From MPNO01 sp965200535 (lineage in GTDB: Bacteria > Pseudomonadota > Alphaproteobacteria > MPNO01), in the NCBI GenBank assembly GCA_965200535.1, contig CBDAUF010000001.1, forward strand, positions 1,302,001 to 1,366,000: a DNA stretch of 64,000 nt. The letters run 5' to 3'. Position numbers and translations under genes: made by a program. This document shows positions 49,737 through 59,354 of this stretch, one piece after another. The notes beneath the pieces were generated by a model. That model was not told the origin of the DNA and did no database searches. It was given only the letters and a program-made list of their open reading frames with translations. Every line of letters begins with the position of its first letter. The first letter of the stretch is position 1.

Positions 49737-51022
49737 CCCGCCGCCTCGAGGGCCGCGACCGCGGCCGCCGCCGCCTCCGGTGCGAGACCCGTCCGCTCCG
49801 GCGTATCGCCCGCCCGGCCGCCGCGGACCAGGCCGTAGCCGCCGGCGGCCGCGGTTAGGGTGACCGGCGCGGCCGCCGGGTGGGCGCAGCCTTTCGCGCA
49901 GCCCGAAACGTGCAGGAACGGCACGCCCGCCAGACCGGTGCGGGCGAGGAGGGCCGCGGCCGCGCCGGTATCGGCCTCCGCCGCGGGGCAGGCCGGACGG
50001 CCGGCGCAGGCGACGATCCGCCCGCGCGGGTCGTCCGCATCCGCGACCAGCCCGGCTGTCGCCGCGCCGCTGCCAAGGGCTGCGGCATCCGACGGCGAGA
50101 CGCCGCACAGCACCACGGCCTTCCACGGCGTCATCCGGATGGTTCCGTCGGCGAACCGCCGCGCGAGACCGGCGAGGTGGGCCAGCCGGACCGCATCGAG
50201 GCGCCCGAGCGGCGCGCCGATGAGGAAAAACCCCGTCCGCCCCCCCGCCATCGGCACGAACCCGGCCGCCGGGCGGACCGCGCCCGCGGCTTCTGCGCCC
50301 GGAACCGCGGTCCGCCGTCCGCCGTGCAGCCCGGCGGCGTCGAAGACCCCGTCGGCGCCGAGAGCGGCGACCATCGCCTTCATGCGCGCGGCACCGCCCG
50401 CCCCGGTTTGCGCTTCCCCCGATCCGGTCCCGGGCAAGAGCGCCGCCAGCAGGCGCCGGACCGCTTCCTCCACCGCTGCCACCGGCCGAACCAGCGCGCG
50501 GTTGCTCCCGGCGAGGCCGATGACGGCGGTTTCCCCGCCGCCCGGGCGGACGGAGATATCGGCGGTGCAGCCGGAGAGCGGCAGCGCCGCCCCGGCATCG
50601 ACCAGAAGGTCGACCTTGGCCGGCAGACGGTGCAGGTCGGGATCGTCTTCGAGGATGGCGCTCAGGCGATGCGCCAGACGATGCGAATCGAAGCGGGCGG
50701 CGGGATCGTCCGGCCCCAGCGGGTCGGCGAGCACGTTCCGCACCGCTTCCCCGCCGGGCGAGGCAGCGGCGAGCCCGGCCCGTTCCATGCGCCGGACGAA
50801 GCCGTCGATCCCGGCGTCCGACAGGCCGCGGATCTGGAGTTGGCCCCGGTTGGTCGGATCGATCGCGCCGTTGCCGTAGCGCTGCGCGGCCGCCGCGACC
50901 GCTTCCGCCTGGTCCGCCGTCAGCGTCGCGGCCCGCGGCTTGACGCGCACCAGAAGACCGTCGCCGGACGCCATCGGCGTCATCAGCGACGGGCACCAGC
51001 CCCGTGCCGCCGCGGCGGTCAT
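49733..51022 (-). CDS. cobG: precorrin-3B synthase (oxygen-dependent)
   Basis: 429 residues of nitrite/sulfite-reductase-like repeats: GWCPSLMTPMASGDGLLVRV, NRGQLQIRGLSDAGIDGFVR and, near the C-terminus, cysteines in VACAGRPACPAAEADTGAAA and HVSGCAKGCAHPAAAPVTLT that would hold a 4Fe-4S cluster. CobG uses O2 to hydroxylate C20 of precorrin-3A. Its presence marks the aerobic route. Start 51022 chosen; it overlaps the cobN stop by 4 nt. Confidence 0.92.
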   Translation of the reverse strand: MTAAAARGWCPSLMTPMASGDGLLVRVKPRAATLTADQAEAVAAAAQRYGNGAIDPTNRGQLQIRGLSDAGIDGFVRRMERAGLAAASPGGEAVRNVLADPLGPDDPAARFDSHRLAHRLSAILEDDPDLHRLPAKVDLLVDAGAALPLSGCTADISVRPGGGETAVIGLAGSNRALVRPVAAVEEAVRRLLAALLPGTGSGEAQTGAGGAARMKAMVAALGADGVFDAAGLHGGRRTAVPGAEAAGAVRPAAGFVPMAGGRTGFFLIGAPLGRLDAVRLAHLAGLARRFADGTIRMTPWKAVVLCGVSPSDAAALGSGAATAGLVADADDPRGRIVACAGRPACPAAEADTGAAAALLARTGLAGVPFLHVSGCAKGCAHPAAAPVTLTAAAGGYGLVRGGRAGDTPERTGLAPEAAAAAVAALEAAG

Positions 51023-54000
51023 CCGGCCTCGCGCCGCAGCAAGGCGGCGGTCGAGTTGCGCCGCGGCTGCCACAGGCCGCGGTCGATGGCCTCGTTGAAC
51101 CGGGCGACCATGGCGCCGCGCGCCGCCGGGTTGTTCCGTTGCAGGAAGGAATCGACCCCGGCCTCGCCCAGCGTCGCTTCGAATACCGCGTCGAACTGGC
51201 GGTCCAGCCGGTCCGCCAGCGCGGCTGCGAACGCGAACAGCCCGTCGAGCGAGCGGGCGATTTCTGCACCGCCGCGATAGCCGTGGCGCATCATGCCGGC
51301 GATCCAGGCGGGGTTGGCCGCCCGTCCGCGCACCGTGCGGGCGATTTCCTCCGTCAGCGTCCGGGCGCGCGGCGTATCGGGGTCGGCGGTGTCGAGGTGA
51401 TAAACCCGGGGCGCCGCGCCGAGGCGGCCGGCGGCGGCGGCGAACCCGCCTTCGTGCGCCGCGAAGTCGGTGGAATCGAGCAGGTCGATCTCGCGGTGAT
51501 CCTGGCTGTGCACCAGGGCGTCCGCGCGGCGCACCCGGTCGGAGAAGCCGTCCGGGTCCGGCCGCCCGTCGAGATCCTTTCCGTAGGCGGCGGCGGACGC
51601 GGCGAGATAGCTCGCGCCGAGGTCCCCGCGCCCCGACCATGCGCCGGTCTCGATCAGGGTGGAGACGCCGGCGCCGTAGGCGCCGGGCGCCGCCCCGTAG
51701 ACGCGGATGGTCGCCTTGCGAAACGCCTCGTCTTCGAGATCCCCGGCGATGCCGGCGAGCGGGTTGATGTCGCCGGCTTCCTGCCGCCGTCCGATCGCCC
51801 GCACCACCGCGTCGAACATGGCGATCTGCGCCTCGAACGCATCTCTGAACAGCCCCGAGACGCGCAGCGTCACGTCCACCCGCGGCCGGCCCAGCCGGTC
51901 GGCCGGCACGATCTCGAACCCGGTGACCCGGTTCGAGTCGGCGCTCCAGACGGGTTCGGCCCCGACCAGGGCCAGCGCCAGCGCAAGATCTTCGCCGCCG
52001 GTCCGCATGGCGGCGCTGCCCCACAGGTCGATCATCAGCGACCGCGGCCAGTCGCCCTCTTCCTGGAGATGCCGCCGAATGAGTTCTTCGGCCGCACGGC
52101 CGGCGAGCGCCATGGCGGAACGGGTCGGCACGGCGCGCGGATCGACGGTGAACATGTTGCGGCCGGTGGGCAGCACGTCGCCGCGGCCGCGGGTCGGCGC
52201 ACCGGCCGGCCCCGGCGCGACGCGTTTCCCGTCGAGCGCATCGAGCAGTGCGCGCCGTTCCGACGCCGCACAGGCGTCCAGCCGCGCCTCGAGATCGGCC
52301 TCGCGCCCCTCCGGGGCGTTTCGCCGCAGCGCAGACACCAGCGCCGCGCGCCGGTCGGCCGCCGGAATGCGGCCGAACACGTGCAGCCCGTCGCGGATCT
52401 GCAGGTCCTTCACGTCGCAGAGATAGGTGTCGAGCCGGGCCAGCCGGTCGTCGTCCGACAGGTCGGCGCCGGCGCCGCATTCCTCGAGCAAGCCGAGCGC
52501 CTCCGCCCGCTCGAGAATCTCGCTGCGCAGCAGGTCGGTGCGCCGCCTGTCGAGGCCGTCGGCGCCGGCGTATTCGTCGATCAACCGCTCCAGTTCGAGC
52601 GCTGCACCGTGCGATCCGGCGGCCCTGAGCGGCGGGGTGAGGTGCCCGATGGTCACCGCGCCCAGCCGGCGCTTGGCGGCGGCCGCCTCGCCGGGGTTGT
52701 TGACGATGAACGGATAGGCGACCGGAACGCCGCCCAGGAGCGCCGCCGGGAAGCAGGCTGCGGAGAGCGCGACCGCCTTGCCGGGCAGCCATTCCAGCGT
52801 CCCGTGCGCGCCGACATGGATCATCGCGTCGATCGCCTCGCGGCAGCGCAGCCACAGGTAGAAGGCGGCGTAGGCGTGGCGCGGCGGCGCATCCGGGTCG
52901 TGATAGAGGGTCTTGCGGTCGAGACGGCGGCCCCGGTCGGGCTGGACCGCGGCGACGACGCGGCCGAAGCGCCCGTACCGGAAACGGAAACAGCCGTCCC
53001 GGACGGAAGGATCGTCTTCCGGAGCCCCCCAGGCCTCGAGGATCTGCGCCCGGGTCTCTTCGGGAAGCGTTGCGAACAGCCGGCGATAGTCCGCGAGGTC
53101 GAGAACCGGCTGCGCCGGCCCGTCGCAGAGCGCGGCAACCAGATCGAGGCCGGAGGCGTCCGCGCCCGCCTCGTAGCCGGCCTCGCGCAGCAGCGAGAGC
53201 ATCTCGACGCCGCTCTCGATGGTGTCGAGACCGATGGCGTGGGCGCGCTGGCCGGCGGCCGGATAATCGGACATCACCATACCGATCCGCCGCTCGCGGC
53301 GCGGACGGCGGGCGAGCCGGATCCAGTGCGCCGCCTGGTCCGCCGCCAGCGCGATCCCCTGCGGGTCCGGTGCGTGGCGGGTCCGGGCGTATTCGAGGCC
53401 GTCCTCCACCGTCTCTTCCGACTTGAAGGAGATCGCGGTCGAGGACAGCCGGCCGTCCAGTTCGGGCAGCACGACCTGCATGGCGAGGTCGGACTGGGAG
53501 AGTCCCCGGGGCGAGGCGGTCCAGGCATCGCGCGACGATCCGGCCAGCATCAACTGGAGCACCGGAACGCCGGCGGCATCGAGCGGCGATCCGGTATCGT
53601 CCCGCTGGGCGGAGAATGCCGTTGCGTTGAGAACGAGCGCAGGCCGGGCGGCCTTCAGGCGGGCCGCGACCCAGGCCGCGGTCTCGGGATCCTTGAGGGT
53701 GCCGACATAGAGGCCGACGGTGCGGATGCCGCGTTCCGAGAGCGCGGCGGCGAGATCGGCGAGGGGCGCGATATCCCCCGCGGCCAGATAGGCGCGGTAG
53801 AAGATGATGACCGCCGTTGCGCGGGCATCGCTGGGGGCGTCTCGGGGAGCGTCCGCCAACCCGTAGTCTCCGAACGCGGGGATCGGCTGGATGCGGCCCG
53901 CCGGCGGCGGCGCCAGACCGGCGATGTGCGCCATCTGCGCCAGCGCCAGACCGGCGTTGCCGGGTCCGCCCGCGGCGAGACAGCGGTCGAGGAAGTCGAG

Positions 54001-54402
54001 ATCCGCGGCGCCGACGGTGGAGCGCTCGGCGAGCCGCCGGTCGCGCCGCCCGTCGCCCGACACCAGCGCCAGCGGGATGCCGGAGGCGGCGCAGGTCCGG
54101 ACCACCTCCTCGATGCCGTAGCGCCAGTATTCCAGCCCGCCCAGCAGGCGCGCTACCACGACGCGCGCCCGGGAGATCACGTCCTCGACATAGACGTCCA
54201 CCGACAGGGGATGTTTCAGCTTGCCGATATTGGCGAGGCGCAGCGTCGGCAGGTCCGCGCTCCCGTCCCGATAGACGGCGGCCGCGGCGGCGAGGTCGGT
54301 GTCGGCGAAGGACAGGAACACCATGTCGGCCGGGCTCTGGCCGAGATCGATCGCGGTATCCAGTTCGTCGAGGCTGTGCGCTTCGCGGAACAGAAGATGC
54401 AT
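51019..54402 (-). CDS. cobN: cobaltochelatase subunit CobN
   Basis: 1,127 residues, close to the usual CobN length. Recognisable blocks are FLSFADTDLAAAAAVYRDGS, LGGLEYWRYGIEEVVRTCAA, RIGMVMSDYPAAGQRAHAIG, DAMIHVGAHGTLEWLPGKAV and PTGRNMFTVDPRAVPTRSAM. With CobS and CobT (not in this window) it inserts Co2+ into hydrogenobyrinic acid a,c-diamide using ATP. 3 nt separate it from cobW upstream. Confidence 0.94.
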   Translation of the reverse strand: MHLLFREAHSLDELDTAIDLGQSPADMVFLSFADTDLAAAAAVYRDGSADLPTLRLANIGKLKHPLSVDVYVEDVISRARVVVARLLGGLEYWRYGIEEVVRTCAASGIPLALVSGDGRRDRRLAERSTVGAADLDFLDRCLAAGGPGNAGLALAQMAHIAGLAPPPAGRIQPIPAFGDYGLADAPRDAPSDARATAVIIFYRAYLAAGDIAPLADLAAALSERGIRTVGLYVGTLKDPETAAWVAARLKAARPALVLNATAFSAQRDDTGSPLDAAGVPVLQLMLAGSSRDAWTASPRGLSQSDLAMQVVLPELDGRLSSTAISFKSEETVEDGLEYARTRHAPDPQGIALAADQAAHWIRLARRPRRERRIGMVMSDYPAAGQRAHAIGLDTIESGVEMLSLLREAGYEAGADASGLDLVAALCDGPAQPVLDLADYRRLFATLPEETRAQILEAWGAPEDDPSVRDGCFRFRYGRFGRVVAAVQPDRGRRLDRKTLYHDPDAPPRHAYAAFYLWLRCREAIDAMIHVGAHGTLEWLPGKAVALSAACFPAALLGGVPVAYPFIVNNPGEAAAAKRRLGAVTIGHLTPPLRAAGSHGAALELERLIDEYAGADGLDRRRTDLLRSEILERAEALGLLEECGAGADLSDDDRLARLDTYLCDVKDLQIRDGLHVFGRIPAADRRAALVSALRRNAPEGREADLEARLDACAASERRALLDALDGKRVAPGPAGAPTRGRGDVLPTGRNMFTVDPRAVPTRSAMALAGRAAEELIRRHLQEEGDWPRSLMIDLWGSAAMRTGGEDLALALALVGAEPVWSADSNRVTGFEIVPADRLGRPRVDVTLRVSGLFRDAFEAQIAMFDAVVRAIGRRQEAGDINPLAGIAGDLEDEAFRKATIRVYGAAPGAYGAGVSTLIETGAWSGRGDLGASYLAASAAAYGKDLDGRPDPDGFSDRVRRADALVHSQDHREIDLLDSTDFAAHEGGFAAAAGRLGAAPRVYHLDTADPDTPRARTLTEEIARTVRGRAANPAWIAGMMRHGYRGGAEIARSLDGLFAFAAALADRLDRQFDAVFEATLGEAGVDSFLQRNNPAARGAMVARFNEAIDRGLWQPRRNSTAALLRREAG

Positions 54403-54405
54403 GGC

Positions 54406-55461
54406 TCAGGATGCGGTGGCGCCCGCCGCCTCGATCGCCGCCGCGACCGCGGGGCGGTCGAGGCCGGCCAGGCCGATCACCACCAGACAGGTCCGGCGGC
54501 TCTCGCCGGGCGTCCACGGGCGGTCGAAATGGTGGCCGATCCGCTGTCCCACGCCCTGGACCGCGAGGCGCATCGGCTTGCCGGCCACCGACGCGAACCC
54601 CTTGATGCGCAGGATGTCGTGGTCGGCGGCGACCCGCGCGAGTCGGTCTGCGAAGGTCTGCGGCGACCCGATGTCGCCGAGGGCGACGACGAAGGAGTCG
54701 AAATCGTCGTGCTCGTGGTCTTCCTCGCCGTCATGATGGGACGGCCGGGCGTCGAGATCGTCCTCCGCCGCGGCGCCCAGCCCGAGCGCGACCGCGGGAT
54801 CGACAACCCCGCCGCGCGTGGCGATCGTCCTGATCCGGCGTCCGGCCGAGGCGGCGATTCGCTCGCGCAGGTCGGGCAGCTCGCCGGGCTCCAGCAGGTC
54901 GGTCTTGTTGAGGACGACGATGTCGGCCGCCATCAACTGGTCTTCGTAGAGCTCCTGCAGCGGGCTGTCGTGGTCGATCGACGGATCCTCCTCGCGCATT
55001 GCGGCGACCGCGTCGAGATCGTCGGCGAACCGGCCCTCGGCGACGGCCGGACCGTCGATGACGGCGATCACCCCGTCCACGGTCAGCCGCGAGCGGATTT
55101 CCGGCCATTCGAACGCCTTGATCAGCGGTTTGGGCAGCGCCAGCCCGGAGGTCTCGATGACGATGTGGTCGGGCGGCTCCGTGCGGTCGACGAGCGCCCG
55201 CATGGTCGGGAGAAAGTCGTCGGCGACCGTGCAGCACAGGCACCCGTTGGCCAGTTCGACGATATTCTCCTCCGGACAATCCTCGATGCCGCAACTCTTC
55301 AGGGTGTCGCCGTCCACCCCCTCCGCGCCGAACTCGTTGACGATGACGGCGAGGCGGCGGCCGTTCGCGTTGCCGAGCAGATGGCGGACCATTGTCGTCT
55401 TTCCGGCGCCGAGGAACCCGGTGACGATGGTGGCCGGTATCTTCGCCGCGGAAAAGCTCAT
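54406..55461 (-). CDS. cobW: CobW-type G3E GTPase metallochaperone
   Basis: 351 residues: P-loop ATIVTGFLGAGKTTMVRHLL, metal-site ELANGCLCCTVADDF, ETSGLALPKPLIKAF and NKTDLLEPGELPDL. A His/Asp-rich stretch (PSHHDGEEDHEHDDFDSF, about residues 239-256) precedes the C-terminal CobW domain. It is thought to deliver cobalt to CobN. The ATG overlaps the stop of the DUF1636 gene. Confidence 0.93.
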   Translation of the reverse strand: MSFSAAKIPATIVTGFLGAGKTTMVRHLLGNANGRRLAVIVNEFGAEGVDGDTLKSCGIEDCPEENIVELANGCLCCTVADDFLPTMRALVDRTEPPDHIVIETSGLALPKPLIKAFEWPEIRSRLTVDGVIAVIDGPAVAEGRFADDLDAVAAMREEDPSIDHDSPLQELYEDQLMAADIVVLNKTDLLEPGELPDLRERIAASAGRRIRTIATRGGVVDPAVALGLGAAAEDDLDARPSHHDGEEDHEHDDFDSFVVALGDIGSPQTFADRLARVAADHDILRIKGFASVAGKPMRLAVQGVGQRIGHHFDRPWTPGESRRTCLVVIGLAGLDRPAVAAAIEAAGATAS

Positions 55462-55928
55462 GCCGTTGCTCCGGGTCGGGGAATGTCGTCGGGATGGGCG
55501 GGCACGCGGGCGACGATCGCTTCGCGCAGCGAGGGCGCGCGCTTCGACGGCATGATGACGCCGGTCTTCGAGGCGGCGTACAGGAGAGCGTAGTCGATCA
55601 CGTCATCCGCAAGGTCGGCGGCGAGGAAACCGGCAATATACGCCCACTTGCCGGGCGAGGAGATCGCCGCGCTGCACCCCTGTTCGCAATTGGCCATGCA
55701 GGTGACGGGGTTGACCCGGACCGCGCCTTCGATGCCGCGGGCGCAGAGCCGGCGGACGACGGCGTCGTGAAGGCGCGCCCCCGCCGCGGGGTCGTTCGGC
55801 GCGCCGGGATCCTGGCCGGCCGGCCGGCAGGTCATGCACACATGCAGCACCGGGGGCGCACCGTGCGCCGCGGGGTGCCCGGGCGAAGGGACGAGGTCGG
55901 CTGAATCGTTCAAGGCTTCCCCCGTCAC
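55458..55928 (-). CDS. DUF1636 thioredoxin-like Fe-S/metal protein
   Basis: 156 residues from a GTG with AAGGAAAC upstream. LHVCMTCRPAGQDPGAPND and NPVTCMANCEQGCSAAISSP provide C-x-x-C and C-x3-C-x3-C cysteines, as in 2Fe-2S thioredoxin-like domains. DUF1636 genes usually accompany cobW in alphaproteobacterial cobalamin clusters; the role is unknown. It is the first gene behind the predicted operon promoter. Confidence 0.82.
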   Translation of the reverse strand: MTGEALNDSADLVPSPGHPAAHGAPPVLHVCMTCRPAGQDPGAPNDPAAGARLHDAVVRRLCARGIEGAVRVNPVTCMANCEQGCSAAISSPGKWAYIAGFLAADLADDVIDYALLYAASKTGVIMPSKRAPSLREAIVARVPAHPDDIPRPGATA

Positions 55929-55942
55929 GTTTCCTTCCCGGC

Positions 55943-55972
55943 TAGTTAGGCGCGCACCCGGCCGGGTGTCAA
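55943..55972 (-). promoter_or_regulatory. cob operon promoter with palindrome in spacer
   Basis: On the minus strand TTGACA (55972-55967) and TAACTA (55948-55943) are 18 nt apart. CACCCGGCCGGGTG (55955-55968), a perfect 14-bp palindrome, occupies the spacer. Start of transcription would be near 55936, only about 8 nt before the GTG at 55928, so no room remains for a cobalamin riboswitch. Confidence 0.5.
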
Positions 55973-56116
55973 GAAAACCGCCCCGGGGCCGGGCGTCCGG
56001 CAACCGCCCCGCCTCTCCACCGGCCGGCGGGCCGGGGAATAACGCATTACAGCTTTCCTTTCCGCACCGCGTGGCCATATTCGCGGCAGCGTTCGATCCG
56101 AAGAAAGGAAGAGTCG

Positions 56117-57412
56117 ATGAGCGACGGAGTACAGCATTCCGAAACGGTAGTCCTTCACGCCGGATACCGCGCCGATCCGGAAACCGGCGCGGTGGCGGTG
56201 CCGATCTACCAGACCACCTCATACCAGTTCGACGACACCCGCCGGGCGGAGAACCTGTTTGCCCTGCGGGAACTCGGCAATATCTACACCCGGATCATGA
56301 ATCCGACCACCGATGTGCTGGAGAAGCGGGTTGCCGCGCTCGAGGGCGGCGTCGCCGGTCTGGCGCTGTCGTCCGGGCAGGCGGCTTCGGCGTTCGCGCT
56401 GCAGAATCTCGCCGTCGCCGGCGACAACGTCGTCAGTTCGACCGACCTCTACGGCGGGACGTGGAACCTCTTCAACAACACGCTTCGCCAGCAGGGTCTG
56501 GAAGTCCGGTTCGCGGATCCGGAGGATCCGGAGACCTTTCGCCGGATGACCGACGACCGGACCCGTGCGTACTACGCCGAGACCCTGCCCAACCCCAAGC
56601 TCAACGTGTTCCCGATCCGCGAGGTCGCCGACATCGGGCGCGCGTTCGGCATCCCGTTGATCATGGACAACACCGCGACGCCGGTCCTGTGCCGGCCGCT
56701 CGACCACGGCGCGGCCGTGGTGCTCTATTCGACCACGAAATATATCGGCGGACACGGCAACTCGATCGGCGGGCTGCTGGTGGACGGCGGAAATTTCGAC
56801 TGGGAAGCCCATGCCGACCGCCAGCCGCTGCTCAACCAGCCCGACCCGAGCTATCACGGCGCCGTCTGGACCGAGGCGGTGAAACCGCTGGGGCCGGTGG
56901 CGTACATCCTCAAGGCGCGGGTGACGCTGCTGCGCGACCTCGGTTCGGCGCCGAGCCCGTTCAATTCGTTCCTGACCCTGCAGGGGCTCGAGACCCTGCC
57001 GCTCCGCATGCGCGAACATGCGCGCAACGCGGCGGCGGTCGCCGAATACCTGACCGGCCGCAGCGAGGTGCGCGAGGTGATCTATCCGGGGCTGCAGGAC
57101 GGATGGGCGCGGGAGCGGGCCGACGCCTACCTGTCGGGCGGCTACGGCGCCCTGGTCGGGTTCGACCTCAAGGAGGGCACCGAGGCGGGCCGCAAGTTCA
57201 TCGACTCGCTGAAGATGTTCTATCACGTCGCCAATATCGGCGATGCGCGCAGCCTCGCCATCCATGCGGCGACGACCACCCACTCGCAGTTGAGCGAGGA
57301 GGAACAGGCACAGACCGGCGTCACCCCCGGCTACGTTCGCCTGTCGGTCGGTATCGAGCACATCGACGACATCATCGCCGATCTGGCCCAGGCGCTCGAC
57401 GCCACGGGCTGA
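56117..57412 (+). CDS. metY: O-acetylhomoserine sulfhydrylase family (Cys/Met metabolism PLP enzyme)
   Basis: 431 residues: SETVVLHAGYRADPETGAVA, VPIYQTTSYQFDDTRRAENL, NIYTRIMNPTTDVLEKRVAA, the PLP lysine in VLYSTTKYIGGHGNSIGGLL, and the long insert LLNQPDPSYHGAVWTEAVKP typical of MetY. It makes homocysteine from O-acetylhomoserine and sulfide. AAAGGAAG precedes the ATG. No SAM-II riboswitch core was recognised in the 188-nt upstream gap. Confidence 0.92.
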   Translation: MSDGVQHSETVVLHAGYRADPETGAVAVPIYQTTSYQFDDTRRAENLFALRELGNIYTRIMNPTTDVLEKRVAALEGGVAGLALSSGQAASAFALQNLAVAGDNVVSSTDLYGGTWNLFNNTLRQQGLEVRFADPEDPETFRRMTDDRTRAYYAETLPNPKLNVFPIREVADIGRAFGIPLIMDNTATPVLCRPLDHGAAVVLYSTTKYIGGHGNSIGGLLVDGGNFDWEAHADRQPLLNQPDPSYHGAVWTEAVKPLGPVAYILKARVTLLRDLGSAPSPFNSFLTLQGLETLPLRMREHARNAAAVAEYLTGRSEVREVIYPGLQDGWARERADAYLSGGYGALVGFDLKEGTEAGRKFIDSLKMFYHVANIGDARSLAIHAATTTHSQLSEEEQAQTGVTPGYVRLSVGIEHIDDIIADLAQALDATG

Positions 57413-57497
57413 GCGGGCGAGCATTCCGGCGGCGCACTCCGGCCCGCAGGGCGGGGCCGGGTTGCGCCGCCGGAACCCATAGCAAAGCCGACCCCCG

Positions 57498-58382
57498 TTG
57501 CTGACAGAGATCCTCTCCGTCGTCGCGCCGCTCTTCGTCTGCGCCGGCATCGGCTATCTCTGGGGCCGCCTCGACAAGCCGTTCGACGCCGAGATGATGA
57601 CCGGGCTGGCATTGCAGCTCGGCGTTCCCTGCCTGGTGTTCTCGACCCTCACCCGGCTCGAGATATCGCCCGCCGCGGTGGCCGAGATGGCCGGGGCGTT
57701 CACCATCGCGCTGATCGTCTTCGCCGTCCTTGCGGCCGGGCTCACGCGCCTCCTCGACCTCGAACCGCGGGCGTTCATTCCGGCGCTGACCTTCCGCAAT
57801 TCCGGCAATCTCGGGTTGCCGGTGTGCCTGTTCGCGTTCGGCGAGGAGGGTCTTGCCTACGCGATCGGGGTGTTCACCATCGCCTCCCTCGCCGGGCTCA
57901 CCATCGGGCGCGGCATCTATGCCGGGAGCACCGCCGGGGAGGCGCTGTTCCGCAACCCGATCTTCTACGCCATCGCGGTCTCGGTGGTCTTCATGGCGGC
58001 GGGGATCGCGCCGCCGGCCTGGCTCTCCAACACCGTCGACATCGTCGCGGGTATGGCGATCCCGCTGATGGTGATCGCCCTCGGCGTCGCGCTGTCCAGA
58101 CTCCGCGTCGTCGGCATGGGGCGGGCGGCGATGCTGTCGGCGTTCGAACTGGCCGCCGGGTTCGGGGTCGGCGTCGCCCTCGCCGAGCTGTTCGGGATGA
58201 CCGGGGTCGCGCGCGGCGTGCTGATCATCCAGTGCGCGATGCCGGTCGCGGTCCACAACTACATCTTCGCGCAGAGCTACGGGCGTTCGCCGGAGATGGT
58301 CGCCGCCATGGTGGTGATGTCGACGCTGCTCGGCTGCATCGCCCTGCCGGCGGTTCTCTGGTTCGTCCTGCGATGGCCCTGA
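57498..58382 (+). CDS. AEC family transporter (first of tandem pair)
   Basis: 294 residues, about ten membrane helices in two five-helix halves, starting at a TTG (LLTEILSVVAPLFVCAGIGY). Family features include PALTFRNSGNLGLPVCLFAF and IIQCAMPVAVHNYIFAQSYG. AEC proteins export organic acids, auxin or similar solutes; the substrate is unknown. The next gene, a paralogue, overlaps by 10 nt. Confidence 0.85.
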   Translation: MLTEILSVVAPLFVCAGIGYLWGRLDKPFDAEMMTGLALQLGVPCLVFSTLTRLEISPAAVAEMAGAFTIALIVFAVLAAGLTRLLDLEPRAFIPALTFRNSGNLGLPVCLFAFGEEGLAYAIGVFTIASLAGLTIGRGIYAGSTAGEALFRNPIFYAIAVSVVFMAAGIAPPAWLSNTVDIVAGMAIPLMVIALGVALSRLRVVGMGRAAMLSAFELAAGFGVGVALAELFGMTGVARGVLIIQCAMPVAVHNYIFAQSYGRSPEMVAAMVVMSTLLGCIALPAVLWFVLRWP

Positions 58383-59257
58383 TCGCGGAACTCGCCGCCA
58401 TCGTGGCGCCGGTGTTCGTCTGCGCCGGGATCGGCTTGGTGTGGGCGAGGCGGGGGCTGCCGTTCGACAACGCGGTGGTGACCTCGCTGGTCTACAATGT
58501 CGGCGCGCCCTGCCTGATCCTCGCCACCTTCGCCAAGGTCGAACTGGGCGCGGACGCGCTCGCCGAGATCGCCGCCGCGTCGCTCGCCGCCTATGCCGGT
58601 TTTGCCGCGGTCGGTTTCGCCGTCCTGCGGGCGGCGCGCCTCGGCATCGCCTCTTACCTGCCGGCCGTGACCTTCCCGCTCACCGGCAGCATGGGGCTTC
58701 CGGTCTGCCTGTTCGCCTTCGGCAACGAGGGGCTGGCCCTCGCGCTGGTGTTCTTCGCCTTCGGGGCGATCGGGACCTTCACCGTCGGCGCCGCCATCGC
58801 CGCGGGCTCGCTCTCGCTCGCGCGGATCGCGCGCGCGCCGGTGTTCTACGCGGTCGTGCTCGCGGTCGTGCTGGAGGTGGCGGGCATCGACCTGCCGCGT
58901 TGGGCGTTCAATACCGCCGATCTGCTGGGCGGCATGGTGATCCCGACCCAGCTGGTAGCGCTCGGCCTCGCTCTCGCGCGGCTGCGGGTGGCCAGCCTCG
59001 GGCGCAGCGCGGCCCTCGCCCTGCTGCGGCTCGGCGCCGGCGCCCTGGTCGGCTGGGCGGTCGCCGAGGCGTTTGCCCTCGGCCCGGTGGCGTCCGCCGT
59101 CGTCATCGTGCAGAGCGCGATGCCGGTCGCCGTCTCCAGCTACCTGTTCGCGCAGATGTACCGGCGCGCGCCGGAGGAGGTCGCCGGGATGGTCCTGGTC
59201 TCGACCGTGCTGTCGTTCGCGACCCTGCCGTTCCTGCTGGCGCTCCTCCTGCCCTAA
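58373..59257 (+). CDS. AEC family transporter (second of tandem pair)
   Basis: 294 residues, clearly paralogous to the gene before it (IAELAAIVAPVFVCAGIGLV; PAVTFPLTGSMGLPVCLFAF; IVQSAMPVAVSSYLFAQMYR). Same length and helix pattern. The ATG lies inside the first gene, so the two are probably made together and may act as a pair. Confidence 0.85.
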   Translation: MALIAELAAIVAPVFVCAGIGLVWARRGLPFDNAVVTSLVYNVGAPCLILATFAKVELGADALAEIAAASLAAYAGFAAVGFAVLRAARLGIASYLPAVTFPLTGSMGLPVCLFAFGNEGLALALVFFAFGAIGTFTVGAAIAAGSLSLARIARAPVFYAVVLAVVLEVAGIDLPRWAFNTADLLGGMVIPTQLVALGLALARLRVASLGRSAALALLRLGAGALVGWAVAEAFALGPVASAVVIVQSAMPVAVSSYLFAQMYRRAPEEVAGMVLVSTVLSFATLPFLLALLLP

Positions 59258-59354
59258 TGCATCGCCGGGCCGGGGAGCGGCGCAGCTTCCGCCATCGCGC
59301 CCGCCGCGCTAAAACGCCCCGGTACGCCATGACCGGGCCGGGCGGCCAGGACGA

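Noticed and set aside
55929..56116. SAM-II riboswitch before metY
   Set aside because: The core sequence expected for this class is not visible.
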